Positions 43,785 through 54,000 of a DNA stretch of 64,000 nt are shown piece by piece. Source of the DNA: Mycobacterium sp. EPa45 (lineage in GTDB: Bacteria > Actinomycetota > Actinomycetes > Mycobacteriales > Mycobacteriaceae). The position numbers and the translations under genes were made by a program. The notes beneath the pieces were generated by a model. The model worked only from the letters and a program-made list of their open reading frames with translations, ran no database searches and was not told where the DNA came from. The DNA is taken from the NCBI RefSeq assembly GCF_001021385.1, contig NZ_CP011773.1, positions 2,666,001 to 2,730,000 of the forward strand, in the 5' to 3' direction. Positions within the stretch are counted from its first letter, which is position 1; each line of letters opens with the position of its first letter.

Positions 43785-44276
43785 GTGACAGTGCTGCAGG
43801 GCCCCCTGGTCGATCGCGACGCCTGGTCGGCGGTCGGCAAATGCCCGATCGAGAAGACCATGGCCGTCATCGGGACCAAGTCGGCGATGCTGATCCTGCG
43901 GGAGGCCTACTACGGCACCACCCGGTTCGACGACTTCGCTCGGCGGGTGGGCATCACCAAGGCCGCCACCTCGGCGCGGCTCACCGAACTGGTCGACGCC
44001 GGCCTGCTGACCAGGCGCCCCTATCGCGAGCCAGGGCAGCGGGTGCGCGACGAATACGTGCTCACCGACGCCGGCACCGAGCTCATGCCCGTGGTCTGGG
44101 CGATGTTCGAGTGGGGTCGGCGTCACCTGACCGACGACAGCCGGCTGCGGTTGACCCACCTGGACTGTGGCGCTGACGCGACCGTCGAAATCCGCTGTGC
44201 GCAAGGGCATCTCGTTGCTCCGGATGCGCTCGGTGTCGAGCTCAAGAGAAAAGCTGCCGCGCCTACTTCGAAGTAG
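43785..44276 (+). CDS. HxlR-family winged-helix transcriptional regulator
   Basis: This 163-residue regulator starts at the GTG at 43785 (MTVLQGPLVD), with GGAG 8 bases upstream; a GTG three codons earlier is possible. The HxlR core is clear: CPIEKTMAVIGTKSAMLILREAYYGTTRFDDFARRVGITKAATSARLTELVDAGLLTRRPYREPGQRVRDEYVLTDAGTEL is continuous winged-helix sequence (split here only for description), with the conserved Cys near residue 20 and a C-terminal extension containing a Cys in LDCGADATVEIRCAQGH. The extra Cys residues may sense electrophiles or metals. Divergent from thiolase. Confidence 0.9.
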   Translation: MTVLQGPLVDRDAWSAVGKCPIEKTMAVIGTKSAMLILREAYYGTTRFDDFARRVGITKAATSARLTELVDAGLLTRRPYREPGQRVRDEYVLTDAGTELMPVVWAMFEWGRRHLTDDSRLRLTHLDCGADATVEIRCAQGHLVAPDALGVELKRKAAAPTSK

Positions 44277-44301
44277 CACCGCCCCCGCCTAACATGGCGA
44301 T

Positions 44302-45633
44302 GTGGACTCCACGCTGGCCTACATCGATCAGGGATCCTTCCTCGGACTGCGGGCGCTCGGTCGTGGACCGCTGGCTCAATACTCCTGGGTCTACGAGCAT
44401 CCGGTGGACCTCGAGGCGCTGCGGCGTTTCCACCGGAATCTCGGTCACGGCCTGCTCGGGCGTCGGATCGAGAGGTCGCCCCTGCCGTTCGGGCGTGACC
44501 ACTGGGTGACGTGGCGGGGTCCCGCCGACCTGGACGTCGCTGCCACACCCCGCCCGCGTGCCGACGTGATCGATTGGCTCGACGAGCAGATTCGCGTGCC
44601 GATCGACCCGGAATCCGGTCCGCCGTGGCGACTTGCGATGCAGCCGCTGATCGAGGGCGGTGCGGCGATCACCCTGATCGGTTCCCATTCGGTCTGCGAC
44701 GGTCTGGGGCTGACACTGGCGGTCCAGCAGGCCGCCAGCGGCGAGACGTGGGAGCTGGGGTACCCCGAGCCGAACGCGCGCACCCGCGGTCAGGCGCTCC
44801 GCGAAGACACCGTCGAGATCCTGCGTGCCGTTCCCGATTTCGCCAAGGCGGTCGTCGCCGCGGTGCGGCTGGCCAAGAACAACAGCGCCGAGATGACCTC
44901 CTCGGCCGGGCGGTCGGCGCCACGGGTGGCCAAGCCCGACTCGGCTGAGCTGGTCAGCGTGCCGTCGACAGCCGTTTCCATCGACGAGGAATGCTGGCAG
45001 AGCCGCATGGAGAGTCTTGGTGGAACGAGTAATTCGTTGTTCGCGGCGATCGCCGCCAAGATCGGGAAGACCTTCGGCCGGGTAGACGAGAACGGCATGG
45101 TCCGACTGCAGTTCCCGGTCAGTGAACGCACTCCAGGGGATACCCGGGCCAACGCGCTGAGTGGGATGACGGTGATAGTCGACCCCACCGATGTCACGAC
45201 CAGCGTTCGCGGTGTGCGCGCCGAATTGAAGAAAACCCTGTCTGCGTTGTCCGAGACGAGCTTCGAACTGCTCGGCCCGGTGGCACTCGCGCCGCTGATC
45301 CCGCTGGGTCTGGCCCGCCGGCTCGAGGGGATGGCGTTGGGTGCGGGCGCCCCGGTCGGCTGCTCCAACCTCGGCAAGCTCGATGCGATGGTGAATCGGC
45401 CCGACGGCACCGACGCCGAATTCATCATCCTGCGTCAGGTCGAATCCAGGATCACCGCCGACATCCTCGACCGGCTCGGCGGCACGTTGTTTCTGGCGTC
45501 CGGCCAGGTAAACGGAAAGGTCTCGATCACCGTATCGGCGTGGCGGCCCGGCGGGCCGAACACCAGAGAACAGCTGAGGGCCTCGGTCCGGCAGGTGCTC
45601 GACGAATTCGGCCTCACCGCGACCATCGAGTGA
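44302..45633 (+). CDS. Condensation-type acyltransferase (PapA/CoA-dependent acyltransferase-like)
   Basis: This 443-residue protein has the acyl-transfer motif HSVCDG (His129, Asp133, Gly134; HxxxDG) of condensation domains, PapA enzymes and wax synthases. It also has the second-half landmarks FPVSERTPGDTRANALSGM and GCSNLGKLDAMV, where the DFGWG loop normally stands. The N-terminal half (FHRNLGHGLLGRRIERSPLPFG) matches the substrate-tunnel part of these enzymes. It likely transfers an acyl group to a lipid or glycolipid alcohol. The start is GTG at 44302. The neighbouring mmpS-mmpL pair 156 bp downstream suggests that the acylated product is exported. No carrier protein or polyketide gene is in the window. 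Confidence 0.72.
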   Translation: MDSTLAYIDQGSFLGLRALGRGPLAQYSWVYEHPVDLEALRRFHRNLGHGLLGRRIERSPLPFGRDHWVTWRGPADLDVAATPRPRADVIDWLDEQIRVPIDPESGPPWRLAMQPLIEGGAAITLIGSHSVCDGLGLTLAVQQAASGETWELGYPEPNARTRGQALREDTVEILRAVPDFAKAVVAAVRLAKNNSAEMTSSAGRSAPRVAKPDSAELVSVPSTAVSIDEECWQSRMESLGGTSNSLFAAIAAKIGKTFGRVDENGMVRLQFPVSERTPGDTRANALSGMTVIVDPTDVTTSVRGVRAELKKTLSALSETSFELLGPVALAPLIPLGLARRLEGMALGAGAPVGCSNLGKLDAMVNRPDGTDAEFIILRQVESRITADILDRLGGTLFLASGQVNGKVSITVSAWRPGGPNTREQLRASVRQVLDEFGLTATIE

Positions 45634-45789
45634 AACCGGCGGTGTGACGCCTGCGGAAAGTTTCGTGACCCATGAGGATGATCACACGGGTTATGCTGAC
45701 CAGATCCGTTAGTCCTACTATGTAGCGGTGCTAAATGCAGCCGCGGTGAATCGACAGGCTGAACCGCAAGGCCAGAAGGGGGTCCGGTC

Positions 45790-46353
45790 GTGACGCTGGA
45801 AAGCCAGACCTACACCTCCGCGGGCGCGTCAGCAGGCGACGACGCCCAGGCCGGCCCCGAGCAGCAGGAGAACCAGCCAGGCGGCCGGCGCGCCAAGCGC
45901 GGCACGACCCGGCGTGGCGGCCCGATGAAGTTGCTGCGGAAGGTGTGGCTGCCGATCGTGATCATCCTGGTGGTCCTGATCGCGGCGTTCGGCGTCTATC
46001 GCCTGCACGGTGTGTTCGGCAAGACCGAGACCACTCGGCCCGGCAGCGGCCTGGCCAACGACACCAAGCCGTTCAACCCCAAGACCGTCGTCTACGAGAT
46101 CTACGGCCCGCCGGGAACCGTTGCGACCATCAACTACCTCGATTTGGACGCCCAGCCGCAGATAGCTCGGGACGTCACCCTTCCGTGGTCTCTGACCTTG
46201 ACGACCACCGCGCCGGCAGCCTCGGCCAACATCGTCGCCCAGGGCGACAGCGACACCATCGGCTGCCGGATCACGGTCAACGGTGAACTCAAGGACGAGA
46301 AGACCAACACCGGGGTGAACGCCCAGACCTTCTGCCTGGTCAAGTCCGCATGA
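45790..46353 (+). CDS. MmpS-family membrane protein
   Basis: This 187-residue accessory protein for an MmpL exporter has a Gln/Pro-rich cytoplasmic tail and one membrane helix (about residues 52-71, [19 protein letters not shown]). The extracytoplasmic MmpS domain follows, with [61 protein letters not shown] and the final [12 protein letters not shown]. The two Cys would form the usual disulfide. The start is GTG at 45790 behind AGAAGGGGG. It overlaps the mmpL start by 4 bp. The pair probably acts as one export unit. Confidence 0.93.
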   Translation: MTLESQTYTSAGASAGDDAQAGPEQQENQPGGRRAKRGTTRRGGPMKLLRKVWLPIVIILVVLIAAFGVYRLHGVFGKTETTRPGSGLANDTKPFNPKTVVYEIYGPPGTVATINYLDLDAQPQIARDVTLPWSLTLTTTAPAASANIVAQGDSDTIGCRITVNGELKDEKTNTGVNAQTFCLVKSA

Positions 46354-49244
46354 TTCTCCTCAACAAGGACGAGAAGCCGCAGGCCGAACCGGGGAAGCGG
46401 CCGCACATCGCGCAGTGGGTCCGCTGGCTGTCGGTCCCGATCATCCTGGGCTGGCTGGCGCTCACCGTCATCACCAACATCGTGGTGCCGCAGGTCGAGG
46501 TGGTCGGCCAAGAGCAGTCGGTGCCGATGTCGGCGATGGATGCGCCGTCGTCGGTCGCAATGAGCACGATCGGTTCGACGTTCCAGGAGTTCAAGTCGAA
46601 CACCTCGGTGATGATCGTGCTGGAAAGCGATCAGCCGCTGGGTGATTCGGCACACCAGTACTACAACGAGATCGTCAAGAAGCTCGAGGCCGACAAGAAG
46701 CACGTCGAGCACATCCAGGACTTCTGGAGCGACCCGCTGACCGCGGCAGGCTCGCAGAGCGCCGACGGCAAGTCCGCCTACGTGCAGGCCTATCTGGCCG
46801 GCAACATGGGTGAGGGCCTGGCCAACGAGTCGGTCGAGACCGTCAAGAAGATCGTCGAGAGCGTCCCCGCGCCAGCCGGTATCAAGGCCTACGTCACCGG
46901 TTCGGCAGCCCTGATCAACGACACCCACATCGCCGGTGACCGAAGCCTGAAGATCATCACCGGCCTGACGTTCGGCGTCATCACCGTGATGCTGTTGTTC
47001 GTCTACCGCTCGCTGGTCACCGTGCTGCTGGCGCTGTTCATGGTGTTCCTCGAACTGGCGGCGGCCCGTGGTGTGGTGGCCTTCCTCGGCTATCACCACC
47101 TGATCGGGCTGTCGACGTTCGCGGTCAACCTGCTCGTCATGGTCGCGATCGCGGCCGGCACCGACTATGTGATCTTCCTGTTCGGCCGTTATCAGGAAGC
47201 CCGGAGCAAGGGCGCCGACAAAGAGTCGGCCTATTACGAGATGTATCACGGCACCGGGCACGTCATCGTCGGGTCCGGTCTGACCATCGCGGGTGCGCTG
47301 TTCTGCCTGCACTTCACCCGCAGCCCGATGTTCAGTTCGATGGGCATCCCGCTGTTCGTCGGCATGCTGGTGGTCGTCGCCGCCGCGATGACGCTGGGGC
47401 CCGCTGTGGTCACCGCCGCCAGCCGCTTCACGCTGCTGGAGCCCAAACGGGCATCCCGCGAACGTTTTTGGCGCCGTATCGGCACCGCGGTGGTGCGCTG
47501 GCCGGGACCGATCCTGGTCGCGACGACGTTCGTCTGCCTGATCGGCCTACTGGCGCTGCCGGGCTACCACACCGACTACAACGACCGGCATTACCTGCCG
47601 CCGGACATCCCCGCCAGCGAAGGGTTCGCCGCCGCCGAGCGGCACTTCCCGGAGGCTCGGTTGAGCCCCGAGCTGCTGATGCTCCAGAGCGACCACGACC
47701 TGCGCAACTCCGCGGACTTCCTGGTCATCGATCGGGTGGCCAAGGCAATCTTCCACACCCCGGGGATCGGCCGCGTGCAGACCATCACCCGGCCGCTGGG
47801 CACCCCGATCGAGCACAGCTCGATCCCGTTCCTGCTCGGTATGCAGGGCACCACGCAGACCCTGAACCAGTCCTACATGCAGGACCGGATGAAGGACATG
47901 CTGAAGATGGGCGACGACATGAACGTCTCCATCGCCACGATGACGCAGATGTACGACCTGCTCGGGCAACTCAACGCCGTCACGCACAGCATGGTCGGCA
48001 AGATGGACCTGACGCTGGCCGACATCCAGACTCTGCGTAACCACATCGCCGACTTCGACGACTTCTTCCGGCCGATCCGCAACTACTTCTACTGGGAGCC
48101 GCACTGCTACGACATCCCTTTGTGCTGGTCGATCCGCTCGGTGTTCGACACGCTCGACGGCATCGACACGATGACCGACGACTTCCAGAACCTGGTGCCT
48201 GATCTGCACAAGCTGGACCTGTTGACGGCCCAGATGCGCACGCTGATGCCGCCGATGATCGACACCATGCGCTCGATGCGGACCATGCAGTTGACCATGC
48301 AGAGCACGCAGTCCGGTCAGCAGGACCAGATCGCGGCCATGCAGGAAAACCAGAGCGCCATGGGCAAGGCCTTCGACGAGGCCAAGAACGACGACTCGTT
48401 CTACCTGCCGCCAGAGGCGTTCGACAATCCGGACTTCAAGCGCGGCATGAAGATGTTCTTGTCGCCGGACGGAAAAGCGGTGCGGTTCATCATCTCTCAC
48501 GAGGGTGATCCGATGTCGCCGGAAGGCCTCACCCACGTCGACCCGATCAAGAACGCGGCGTTCGAGGCCATCAAGGGCACCCCGCTGGAGGGCTCGAAGA
48601 TCTTCCTCGCCGGCACCGCGGCCAGCTATAAGGACATGCAGGACAGCGCCGACTACGACATCCTGATCGCCGGTGTCGCCGCCCTGTGCCTGATCTTCAT
48701 CATCATGCTGATCATCACGCGGGCCGTGGTGGCCTCGGCGGTGATCGTCGGCACCGTTGTGCTGTCACTGGGCACGTCGTTCGGGCTGTCGGTGCTGATC
48801 TGGCAGGACCTGATCGGCCGTCCATTGCACTGGATGGTGCTGATCATGGCGGTGATCATCCTGCTGGCGGTCGGTTCGGACTACAACCTGCTGCTGGTGG
48901 CCCGCCTCAAGGAAGAGATCCCGGCCGGACTCAAGACCGGCATCATCCGGGCCATGGGTGGCAGCGGTTCGGTGGTCACCTCGGCCGGGCTGGTGTTCGC
49001 GGTGACGATGGCGGCGATGGCGTTCAGTGAGCTGACGATCCTGGCTCAGGTCGGCACCACCATCGGTATGGGTCTGCTGGTCGACACGCTGGTGATCCGC
49101 TCGTTCATGACACCGTCGATCGCCGCGCTGATGGGCCGGTGGTTCTGGTGGCCGCAGCGGGTGCGTCCGCGTCCGGTGCCGAGCCCGTGGCCGTCGCCCA
49201 GGACCGAGAACACCGAGCCGATCCGGGTCGAATCCCAGTCCTAG
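46350..49244 (+). CDS. MmpL-family RND lipid exporter
   Basis: This 964-residue proton-driven exporter has the MmpL layout: helix 1 near residues 24-45; an extracytoplasmic porter domain; helices 2-6 with the proton-relay Asp-Tyr pair in [14 protein letters not shown]; a second, larger porter domain with a coiled-coil-like Met/Gln-rich stretch ([20 protein letters not shown]) and Cys residues ([10 protein letters not shown]); then helices 7-12 with the second Asp-Tyr in [14 protein letters not shown]. The Cys-containing luminal domain resembles MmpL4/MmpL5-type exporters, which use an MmpS partner. The substrate (a glycopeptidolipid or other lipid, or a siderophore) is unknown. Confidence 0.94.
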   Translation: MILLNKDEKPQAEPGKRPHIAQWVRWLSVPIILGWLALTVITNIVVPQVEVVGQEQSVPMSAMDAPSSVAMSTIGSTFQEFKSNTSVMIVLESDQPLGDSAHQYYNEIVKKLEADKKHVEHIQDFWSDPLTAAGSQSADGKSAYVQAYLAGNMGEGLANESVETVKKIVESVPAPAGIKAYVTGSAALINDTHIAGDRSLKIITGLTFGVITVMLLFVYRSLVTVLLALFMVFLELAAARGVVAFLGYHHLIGLSTFAVNLLVMVAIAAGTDYVIFLFGRYQEARSKGADKESAYYEMYHGTGHVIVGSGLTIAGALFCLHFTRSPMFSSMGIPLFVGMLVVVAAAMTLGPAVVTAASRFTLLEPKRASRERFWRRIGTAVVRWPGPILVATTFVCLIGLLALPGYHTDYNDRHYLPPDIPASEGFAAAERHFPEARLSPELLMLQSDHDLRNSADFLVIDRVAKAIFHTPGIGRVQTITRPLGTPIEHSSIPFLLGMQGTTQTLNQSYMQDRMKDMLKMGDDMNVSIATMTQMYDLLGQLNAVTHSMVGKMDLTLADIQTLRNHIADFDDFFRPIRNYFYWEPHCYDIPLCWSIRSVFDTLDGIDTMTDDFQNLVPDLHKLDLLTAQMRTLMPPMIDTMRSMRTMQLTMQSTQSGQQDQIAAMQENQSAMGKAFDEAKNDDSFYLPPEAFDNPDFKRGMKMFLSPDGKAVRFIISHEGDPMSPEGLTHVDPIKNAAFEAIKGTPLEGSKIFLAGTAASYKDMQDSADYDILIAGVAALCLIFIIMLIITRAVVASAVIVGTVVLSLGTSFGLSVLIWQDLIGRPLHWMVLIMAVIILLAVGSDYNLLLVARLKEEIPAGLKTGIIRAMGGSGSVVTSAGLVFAVTMAAMAFSELTILAQVGTTIGMGLLVDTLVIRSFMTPSIAALMGRWFWWPQRVRPRPVPSPWPSPRTENTEPIRVESQS

Positions 49245-49561
49245 CGAAGCGTTTTCATGTCGTCCATGGCATTTCGCGCGCCGTCGATGCAGCCGCGTTT
49301 GTAGCTGGGGCTCTTGTTCGCGGCCTGGCCGGCGCAGTAGGTGGCGATCGACTCTTCATGAGCTTTGTAGCCGCCCGCATCGACCCAGCGCTGACCATCG
49401 GTGTAGCCGTTCCAGAATCCGGCGTCCTTGCGGTCCGTGGTCAGCATGAAGATCCCGCCGATGAGCACGAACACCGCGACCACCAGGAGGCCCTTGACCC
49501 AGCGCTTGCGGAGCCAGGGCTGCAACGGGGCGGGTATCCAGCGCGGTTTCGGCCGATCCAC
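49241..49561 (-). CDS. Small single-pass membrane protein
   Basis: This 106-residue protein begins at the GTG at 49561 ([10 protein letters not shown]). The frame is open further up, but that part has an Arg/Pro-rich noise-like composition. One membrane helix (about 22-42, [19 protein letters not shown]) separates a basic cytoplasmic start from an extracytoplasmic domain with two Cys ([16 protein letters not shown]), typical of small mycobacterial surface proteins. No family is recognised. It ends overlapping the mmpL stop by 4 bp in convergent fashion and is divergent from the DUF389 gene. Confidence 0.65.
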   Translation of the reverse strand: MDRPKPRWIPAPLQPWLRKRWVKGLLVVAVFVLIGGIFMLTTDRKDAGFWNGYTDGQRWVDAGGYKAHEESIATYCAGQAANKSPSYKRGCIDGARNAMDDMKTLR

Positions 49562-49602
49562 AACGACGATTCTCGCACCCCTGGCGAAGTAGTCTCGCGG
49601 TT

Positions 49603-50523
49603 GTGCTGCATCTGCGAGTGATCGCGCCGGACGACCTCCGGGACAAGGTGGTCGGGGTTCTCCGGCGGCAGGTGGGCGTGACACACCTCGTGGTGCACGA
49701 GGGCGCCGCGCTGGATCCGCCCGGCGACGAGATTTCCGCCGACATCGCGCGGGAGAGCGCCAACGACGTCATCGACGGACTGAAGGCGCTGGACTTGCAC
49801 CGCCGCGGAGCGATCACCCTCGACCTGGTCGACACCGTGGTGTCCAACGCGGCCTACCGGGCGGAGAAACAGGCCGACGGTGACCCCGGTGACGCGATCG
49901 TGTGGGAGGAGCTGTCCGCCCGCACCCGTGAGGAGTCGACGCTCAACATCACCTTCTTGATGTTCCTCTGCCTGGCATGCATGATCGCCGCGGTCGGCGT
50001 GGTGACAGATTCCCCCGTGACGGTGGTCGGCGCCATGGTCGTCGGCCCGGAGTTCGGTCCGCTGGCGGCGTTGGCGGTGGCGCTGGTCAGGCGCCGGCTC
50101 GACCTGGCCCGGCGTGCGTCGATCGCGTTGCTGGTGGGGTTTCCGGTCGCGATGGCCGCCACCGCCGCGTTCGTACTCGGTGGCGAGGCGCTGGGCTGGA
50201 TCAAGCTGGGCAGCACCCGTCAGCTCACCGACGTCGACTTCATCTTCCAGGTCGGCCCGCTGTCGTTCGTCGTCGCGCTGCTGGCCGGTGCGGCGGGCAT
50301 GCTGTCGCTGGTGTCGGCCAAGTCCGCGGCTCTGGTCGGGGTGTTCATCTCGGTGACCACCGTGCCCGCCGCGGGCTTCGCCGTCGTTGCCGCATCGGTC
50401 GGGGAGTGGGACGTCGCGATCGAGTCCGCAGCGCAGCTCGTGGTCAACCTCCTGGGCATCACCGTGGCCGGGGTAGTGGTGCTGGCGGTGCGGCGCCGAC
50501 ACGGGTCCCGAGCTCCCGGCTGA
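49603..50523 (+). CDS. DUF389 membrane protein
   Basis: This 306-residue protein has a cytoplasmic N-terminal alpha/beta domain of about 110 residues. DUF389 membrane core helices follow: TFLMFLCLACMIAAVGVVTDSPVTVVGAMVVGPEFGPLAALAVALV is the signature region (residues about 117-160), with three more helix pairs to the end. No function is established for the family. The start is GTG at 49603. It sits between mmpL and the Pro/Thr-rich protein gene, on the plus strand with separate spacing, so it is not clearly in either operon. Confidence 0.88.
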   Translation: MLHLRVIAPDDLRDKVVGVLRRQVGVTHLVVHEGAALDPPGDEISADIARESANDVIDGLKALDLHRRGAITLDLVDTVVSNAAYRAEKQADGDPGDAIVWEELSARTREESTLNITFLMFLCLACMIAAVGVVTDSPVTVVGAMVVGPEFGPLAALAVALVRRRLDLARRASIALLVGFPVAMAATAAFVLGGEALGWIKLGSTRQLTDVDFIFQVGPLSFVVALLAGAAGMLSLVSAKSAALVGVFISVTTVPAAGFAVVAASVGEWDVAIESAAQLVVNLLGITVAGVVVLAVRRRHGSRAPG

Positions 50524-50563
50524 TGCCGGAGATCCAGTGACGACCGACTAGTGTCTAGGCCCT

Positions 50564-51049
50564 GTGGAGGGGGTGACCAATATCGAGAAGTTGAAGGCCC
50601 GCATATCACTTCGCGGGATCGTGATGACGCTGATGACCATCGTGGTCGCCGGTCTGGCGATCGCGACGCTGAAGTATCAGCCAAGCCCTCCCGACGTCGG
50701 GGCCCCCTCGCCAGCCCCACCGAGAACGACGGCTCCGGTGATCATTCCCTTGCCTCCTCCTTTGCCGAGTCCCACTCCGACGGTTCCCACTCCGACGGTT
50801 CCCACCACCACATCGACGCCGACGGTGGAACCCACGACGACCACGCAGCCGCCGGTGACGCGGCAGACATTCATCCCCACGCAGGAACCCGTCGTCACCG
50901 ACCAGCCCACCGCGGTGGACACACCGACCTCCAGCGCTCCTCCGACAACGTCCAGCGCACCGCCCACATCCACCGTGCCGCCGGTCCCGCGCACCACGAA
51001 TCCCACCCTCCTTCCCAACGGCGGACGGCGGTTCGGAACGGTGCAGTAG
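50564..51049 (+). CDS. Pro/Thr-rich membrane-anchored protein
   Basis: This protein of about 160 residues has one N-terminal helix (SLRGIVMTLMTIVVAGLAIATL). A long tail follows, built almost only of Pro, Thr, Ser and Val (SPTPTVPTPTVPTTTSTP and onwards), presumably extracytoplasmic and possibly O-mannosylated, as such regions often are in mycobacteria. GTG at 50564 is one start and GTG at 50573 is equally possible. The DNA has a 15-bp tandem pair at 50771-50800. It lies 50 bp before the transglutaminase/amidoligase operon on the same strand and could be an extracytoplasmic partner; that is speculation. Confidence 0.6.
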   Translation: MEGVTNIEKLKARISLRGIVMTLMTIVVAGLAIATLKYQPSPPDVGAPSPAPPRTTAPVIIPLPPPLPSPTPTVPTPTVPTTTSTPTVEPTTTTQPPVTRQTFIPTQEPVVTDQPTAVDTPTSSAPPTTSSAPPTSTVPPVPRTTNPTLLPNGGRRFGTVQ

Positions 51050-51099
51050 TCACCGGGTGCACTGCGCTCCGGTATGTCTTGTGGTGGGATTAGCGGCCT

Positions 51100-54000
51100 A
51101 TGGGCATCAAAGTGGCGCTGGAGCATCGAACCAGCTACACCTTCGACCGGTTGGTGGAGGTGCACCCGCATATCGTCCGGCTGCGCCCGGCGCCACACTC
51201 GCGCACGCCCATCGAGGCTTACTCGCTGGAGGTCGAGCCGGCCGACCACTTCGTCAACTGGCAGCAGGACGCGTTCGGCAACTTTCTGGCCCGGCTCGTG
51301 TTTCCCACCAGGACACGGCAACTCACGATCAAGGTCGGATTGATCGCCGATCTCAAAGTGATCAACCCGTTCGACTTCTTCATCGAGGACTACGCCGAGA
51401 CCTTCCCGTTCACCTATCCCAAGGCGCTCAGAGACGACCTCGAGCCGTACCTGCGGCCGGTCGACGAAGGTGATGAGGGGTCGGGGCCGGGGGAGTTGGT
51501 GGGTTCCTGGGTGCGGGATTTTGTCGTCAGTCCCGGCACCCGGACCATCGATTTCCTGGTGGCGCTCAACCGGGCGGTCAACGGCGACGTCGGGTACAGC
51601 GTGCGGATGGAGGCCGGGGTGCAGACCCCGGACGTCACCTTGCAGAGCGGGATCGGCTCCTGTCGCGACTCCGCGTGGCTGCTGGTGTCGATACTGCGTG
51701 AACTGGGATTGGCGGCCCGGTTCGTCTCGGGCTACCTGGTCCAGCTGTCGTCCGATGTCGAGGCGCTCGACGGTCCGTCCGGCCCGGCCGCCGATTTCAC
51801 CGACCTGCACGCCTGGACCGAGGTGTACGTGCCCGGCGCCGGATGGATCGGGCTGGATCCCACCTCGGGTCTGTTCGCCGGAGAAGGCCACATTCCGCTG
51901 GCCGCCACTCCCCACCCCGCCTCGGCCGCGGCGATCACCGGTACCACCGGGATCGCCGAAACCACTCTGGATTTCGCGAACATCGTCACCCGCGTCCATG
52001 AGGATCCGCGCGTCACTCTGCCGTACACCGACGCCGCCTGGGCTGCGGTCAACGAGCTCGGCGCCCGTATCGATCAGCGGCTGGCCGATGCCGATGTGCG
52101 GCTGACCGTCGGTGGTGAGCCGACGTTCGTCTCCATCGACAACCAGGTCGACGAGGAGTGGATCACCGCCGCCGACGGCCCACACAAACGCCAATGCGCC
52201 TCGGTGTTGGCCGCACGACTCAAGGCGGTGTGGGCCCCGGGCGGTCTGGTGCAGCGCAGCCAGGGCAAGTGGTATCCCGGAGAACCGTTGCCGCGCTGGC
52301 AGATCGGCATTCACTGGCGCCGCGACGGCCAGCCGTTGTGGAGTGACGCCGGACTGTTGGCCGACCCGTGGGGCGCCGAGTCTACCGACGCGAATATCGA
52401 TGTCGCGCAACATATCCTGCTGGAAGTAGCCGACGGTCTCGGATTGCCGGCCACCCAGGTGCGGCCGCTGTTCGAAGACCCGTTGAGCCGGCTGTCCCGC
52501 GCGGTGCGCCTGCCCGCCGGCCACCCGGTAGAGCCCGACGACGATTTGGCGGCCGACACCGCTGCCGCGCGGGCGGCGCTGCTGGCCCGCCTGGAGGAAC
52601 CGGTGACCGAACCGGCCGCCTACCTTCTGCCGTTGCACCGCCGCGAGGACGACGGCGGCTGGGCGAGTGCGGATTGGCGGTTGCGCCGCGGCCGCGTGGT
52701 GCTGCTGGAGGGTGACTCGCCGGCCGGCCTGCGGCTGCCGCTGGACTCGATCAGCTGGCGGCCGCCGCGCCCGTCGGCCCCCGCCGATCCGACGGCAGGT
52801 GGCCGCGCGTTGCCCCTCGATCCGGAAACCGGCGACGCTGCCGTGGAGGAGTCGGACACCGCGCCCACCACCGCGATGGTCGCCGAGGTTCGGGACGGCT
52901 TCCTGTACATCTTCATCCCGCCCACTGAGGAGCTGGAACACTTCGTCGACCTGATCACGCGGGTGGAGGCGGCCGCTGCCAAGGCCGGCTGCGCGGTGGT
53001 GATCGAGGGCTACGGGCCGCCGCCCGACGCGCGGCTGCAATCCATGTCGATCACGCCGGACCCCGGGGTCATCGAGGTGAACGTCGCCCCTGCCGCCAGT
53101 TTCGCCGAGCAACGGGATCAGCTGAAGACCCTCTACGACGAGGCGCGGCAGGCCCGGTTGTCGACCGAGTCGTTCGACGTCGACGGAACGCACGGCGGCA
53201 CCGGCGGTGGCAACCACATCACCCTGGGCGGGATCACCCCCGCCGATTCGCCGCTGCTTCGCAGGCCCGATCTGCTGGTATCGCTGCTGACGTACTGGCA
53301 GCGTCACCCGGCGCTGTCATATCTGTTCGCCGGCCGTTTCATCGGCACCACCTCGCAGGCTCCGCGGGTCGACGAGGGTCGCTCCGAAGCGCTCTACGAA
53401 CTGGAGATCGCCTTCGCCGAAATCGCTCGTCTCACGTCGGAGGAGACCACGGCCGAACCTGATCGCTCAACGAGCGTCGCTCCGTGGATTGCCGACCGTG
53501 CGCTGCGCCACCTGCTCACCGACATCACCGGCAATACCCACCGCGCCGAGTTCTGCATCGACAAGCTCTACAGTCCCGACAGCGCCCGCGGTCGCCTCGG
53601 TCTGCTCGAGTTGCGTGGTTTCGAGATGCCCCCGCACTTCCAGATGGCGATGGTCCAGTCGCTGCTGGTGCGCGCGCTGGTGGCCTGGTTCTGGGACGAG
53701 CCCCTTCGGGCACCGCTGATCCGGCACGGGCTCAACCTACATGGCCGATACTTGTTGCCGCACTTCATCATTCACGACATTGCCGACGTGTGCGCCGATC
53801 TGCGCGCGCACCACGTCAACTTCGACACCAGCTGGCTGGACCCGTTCACCGAGTTCCGGTTCCCACGAGTGGGTACGGCGGTGTTCGACCAGGTGGAGAT
53901 CGAGTTGCGAAGTGCCATCGAACCGTGGAACACCCTGGGTGAGGAATCCACCGGCACCGGCACCGCGCGCTACGTCGACTCCTCGGTGGAGCGCATTCAG

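Noticed and set aside
45634..45789. Promoter before mmpS (CTACTATGTAG around 45715)
   Set aside because: A plausible -10-like sequence is present but no well-spaced -35 could be fitted, so no promoter was listed.
50771..50800. 15-bp tandem pair as a possible CRISPR or regulatory repeat
   Set aside because: It encodes the repeated PTPTV of a Pro/Thr-rich tail; only two units, no spacers.
50677..53307. Open minus-strand frame of 876 codons opposite the amidoligase gene
   Set aside because: It is an antisense shadow of the DUF2126 gene and the Pro/Thr-rich gene. It has no recognisable motif and the plus-strand gene has a complete catalytic triad.
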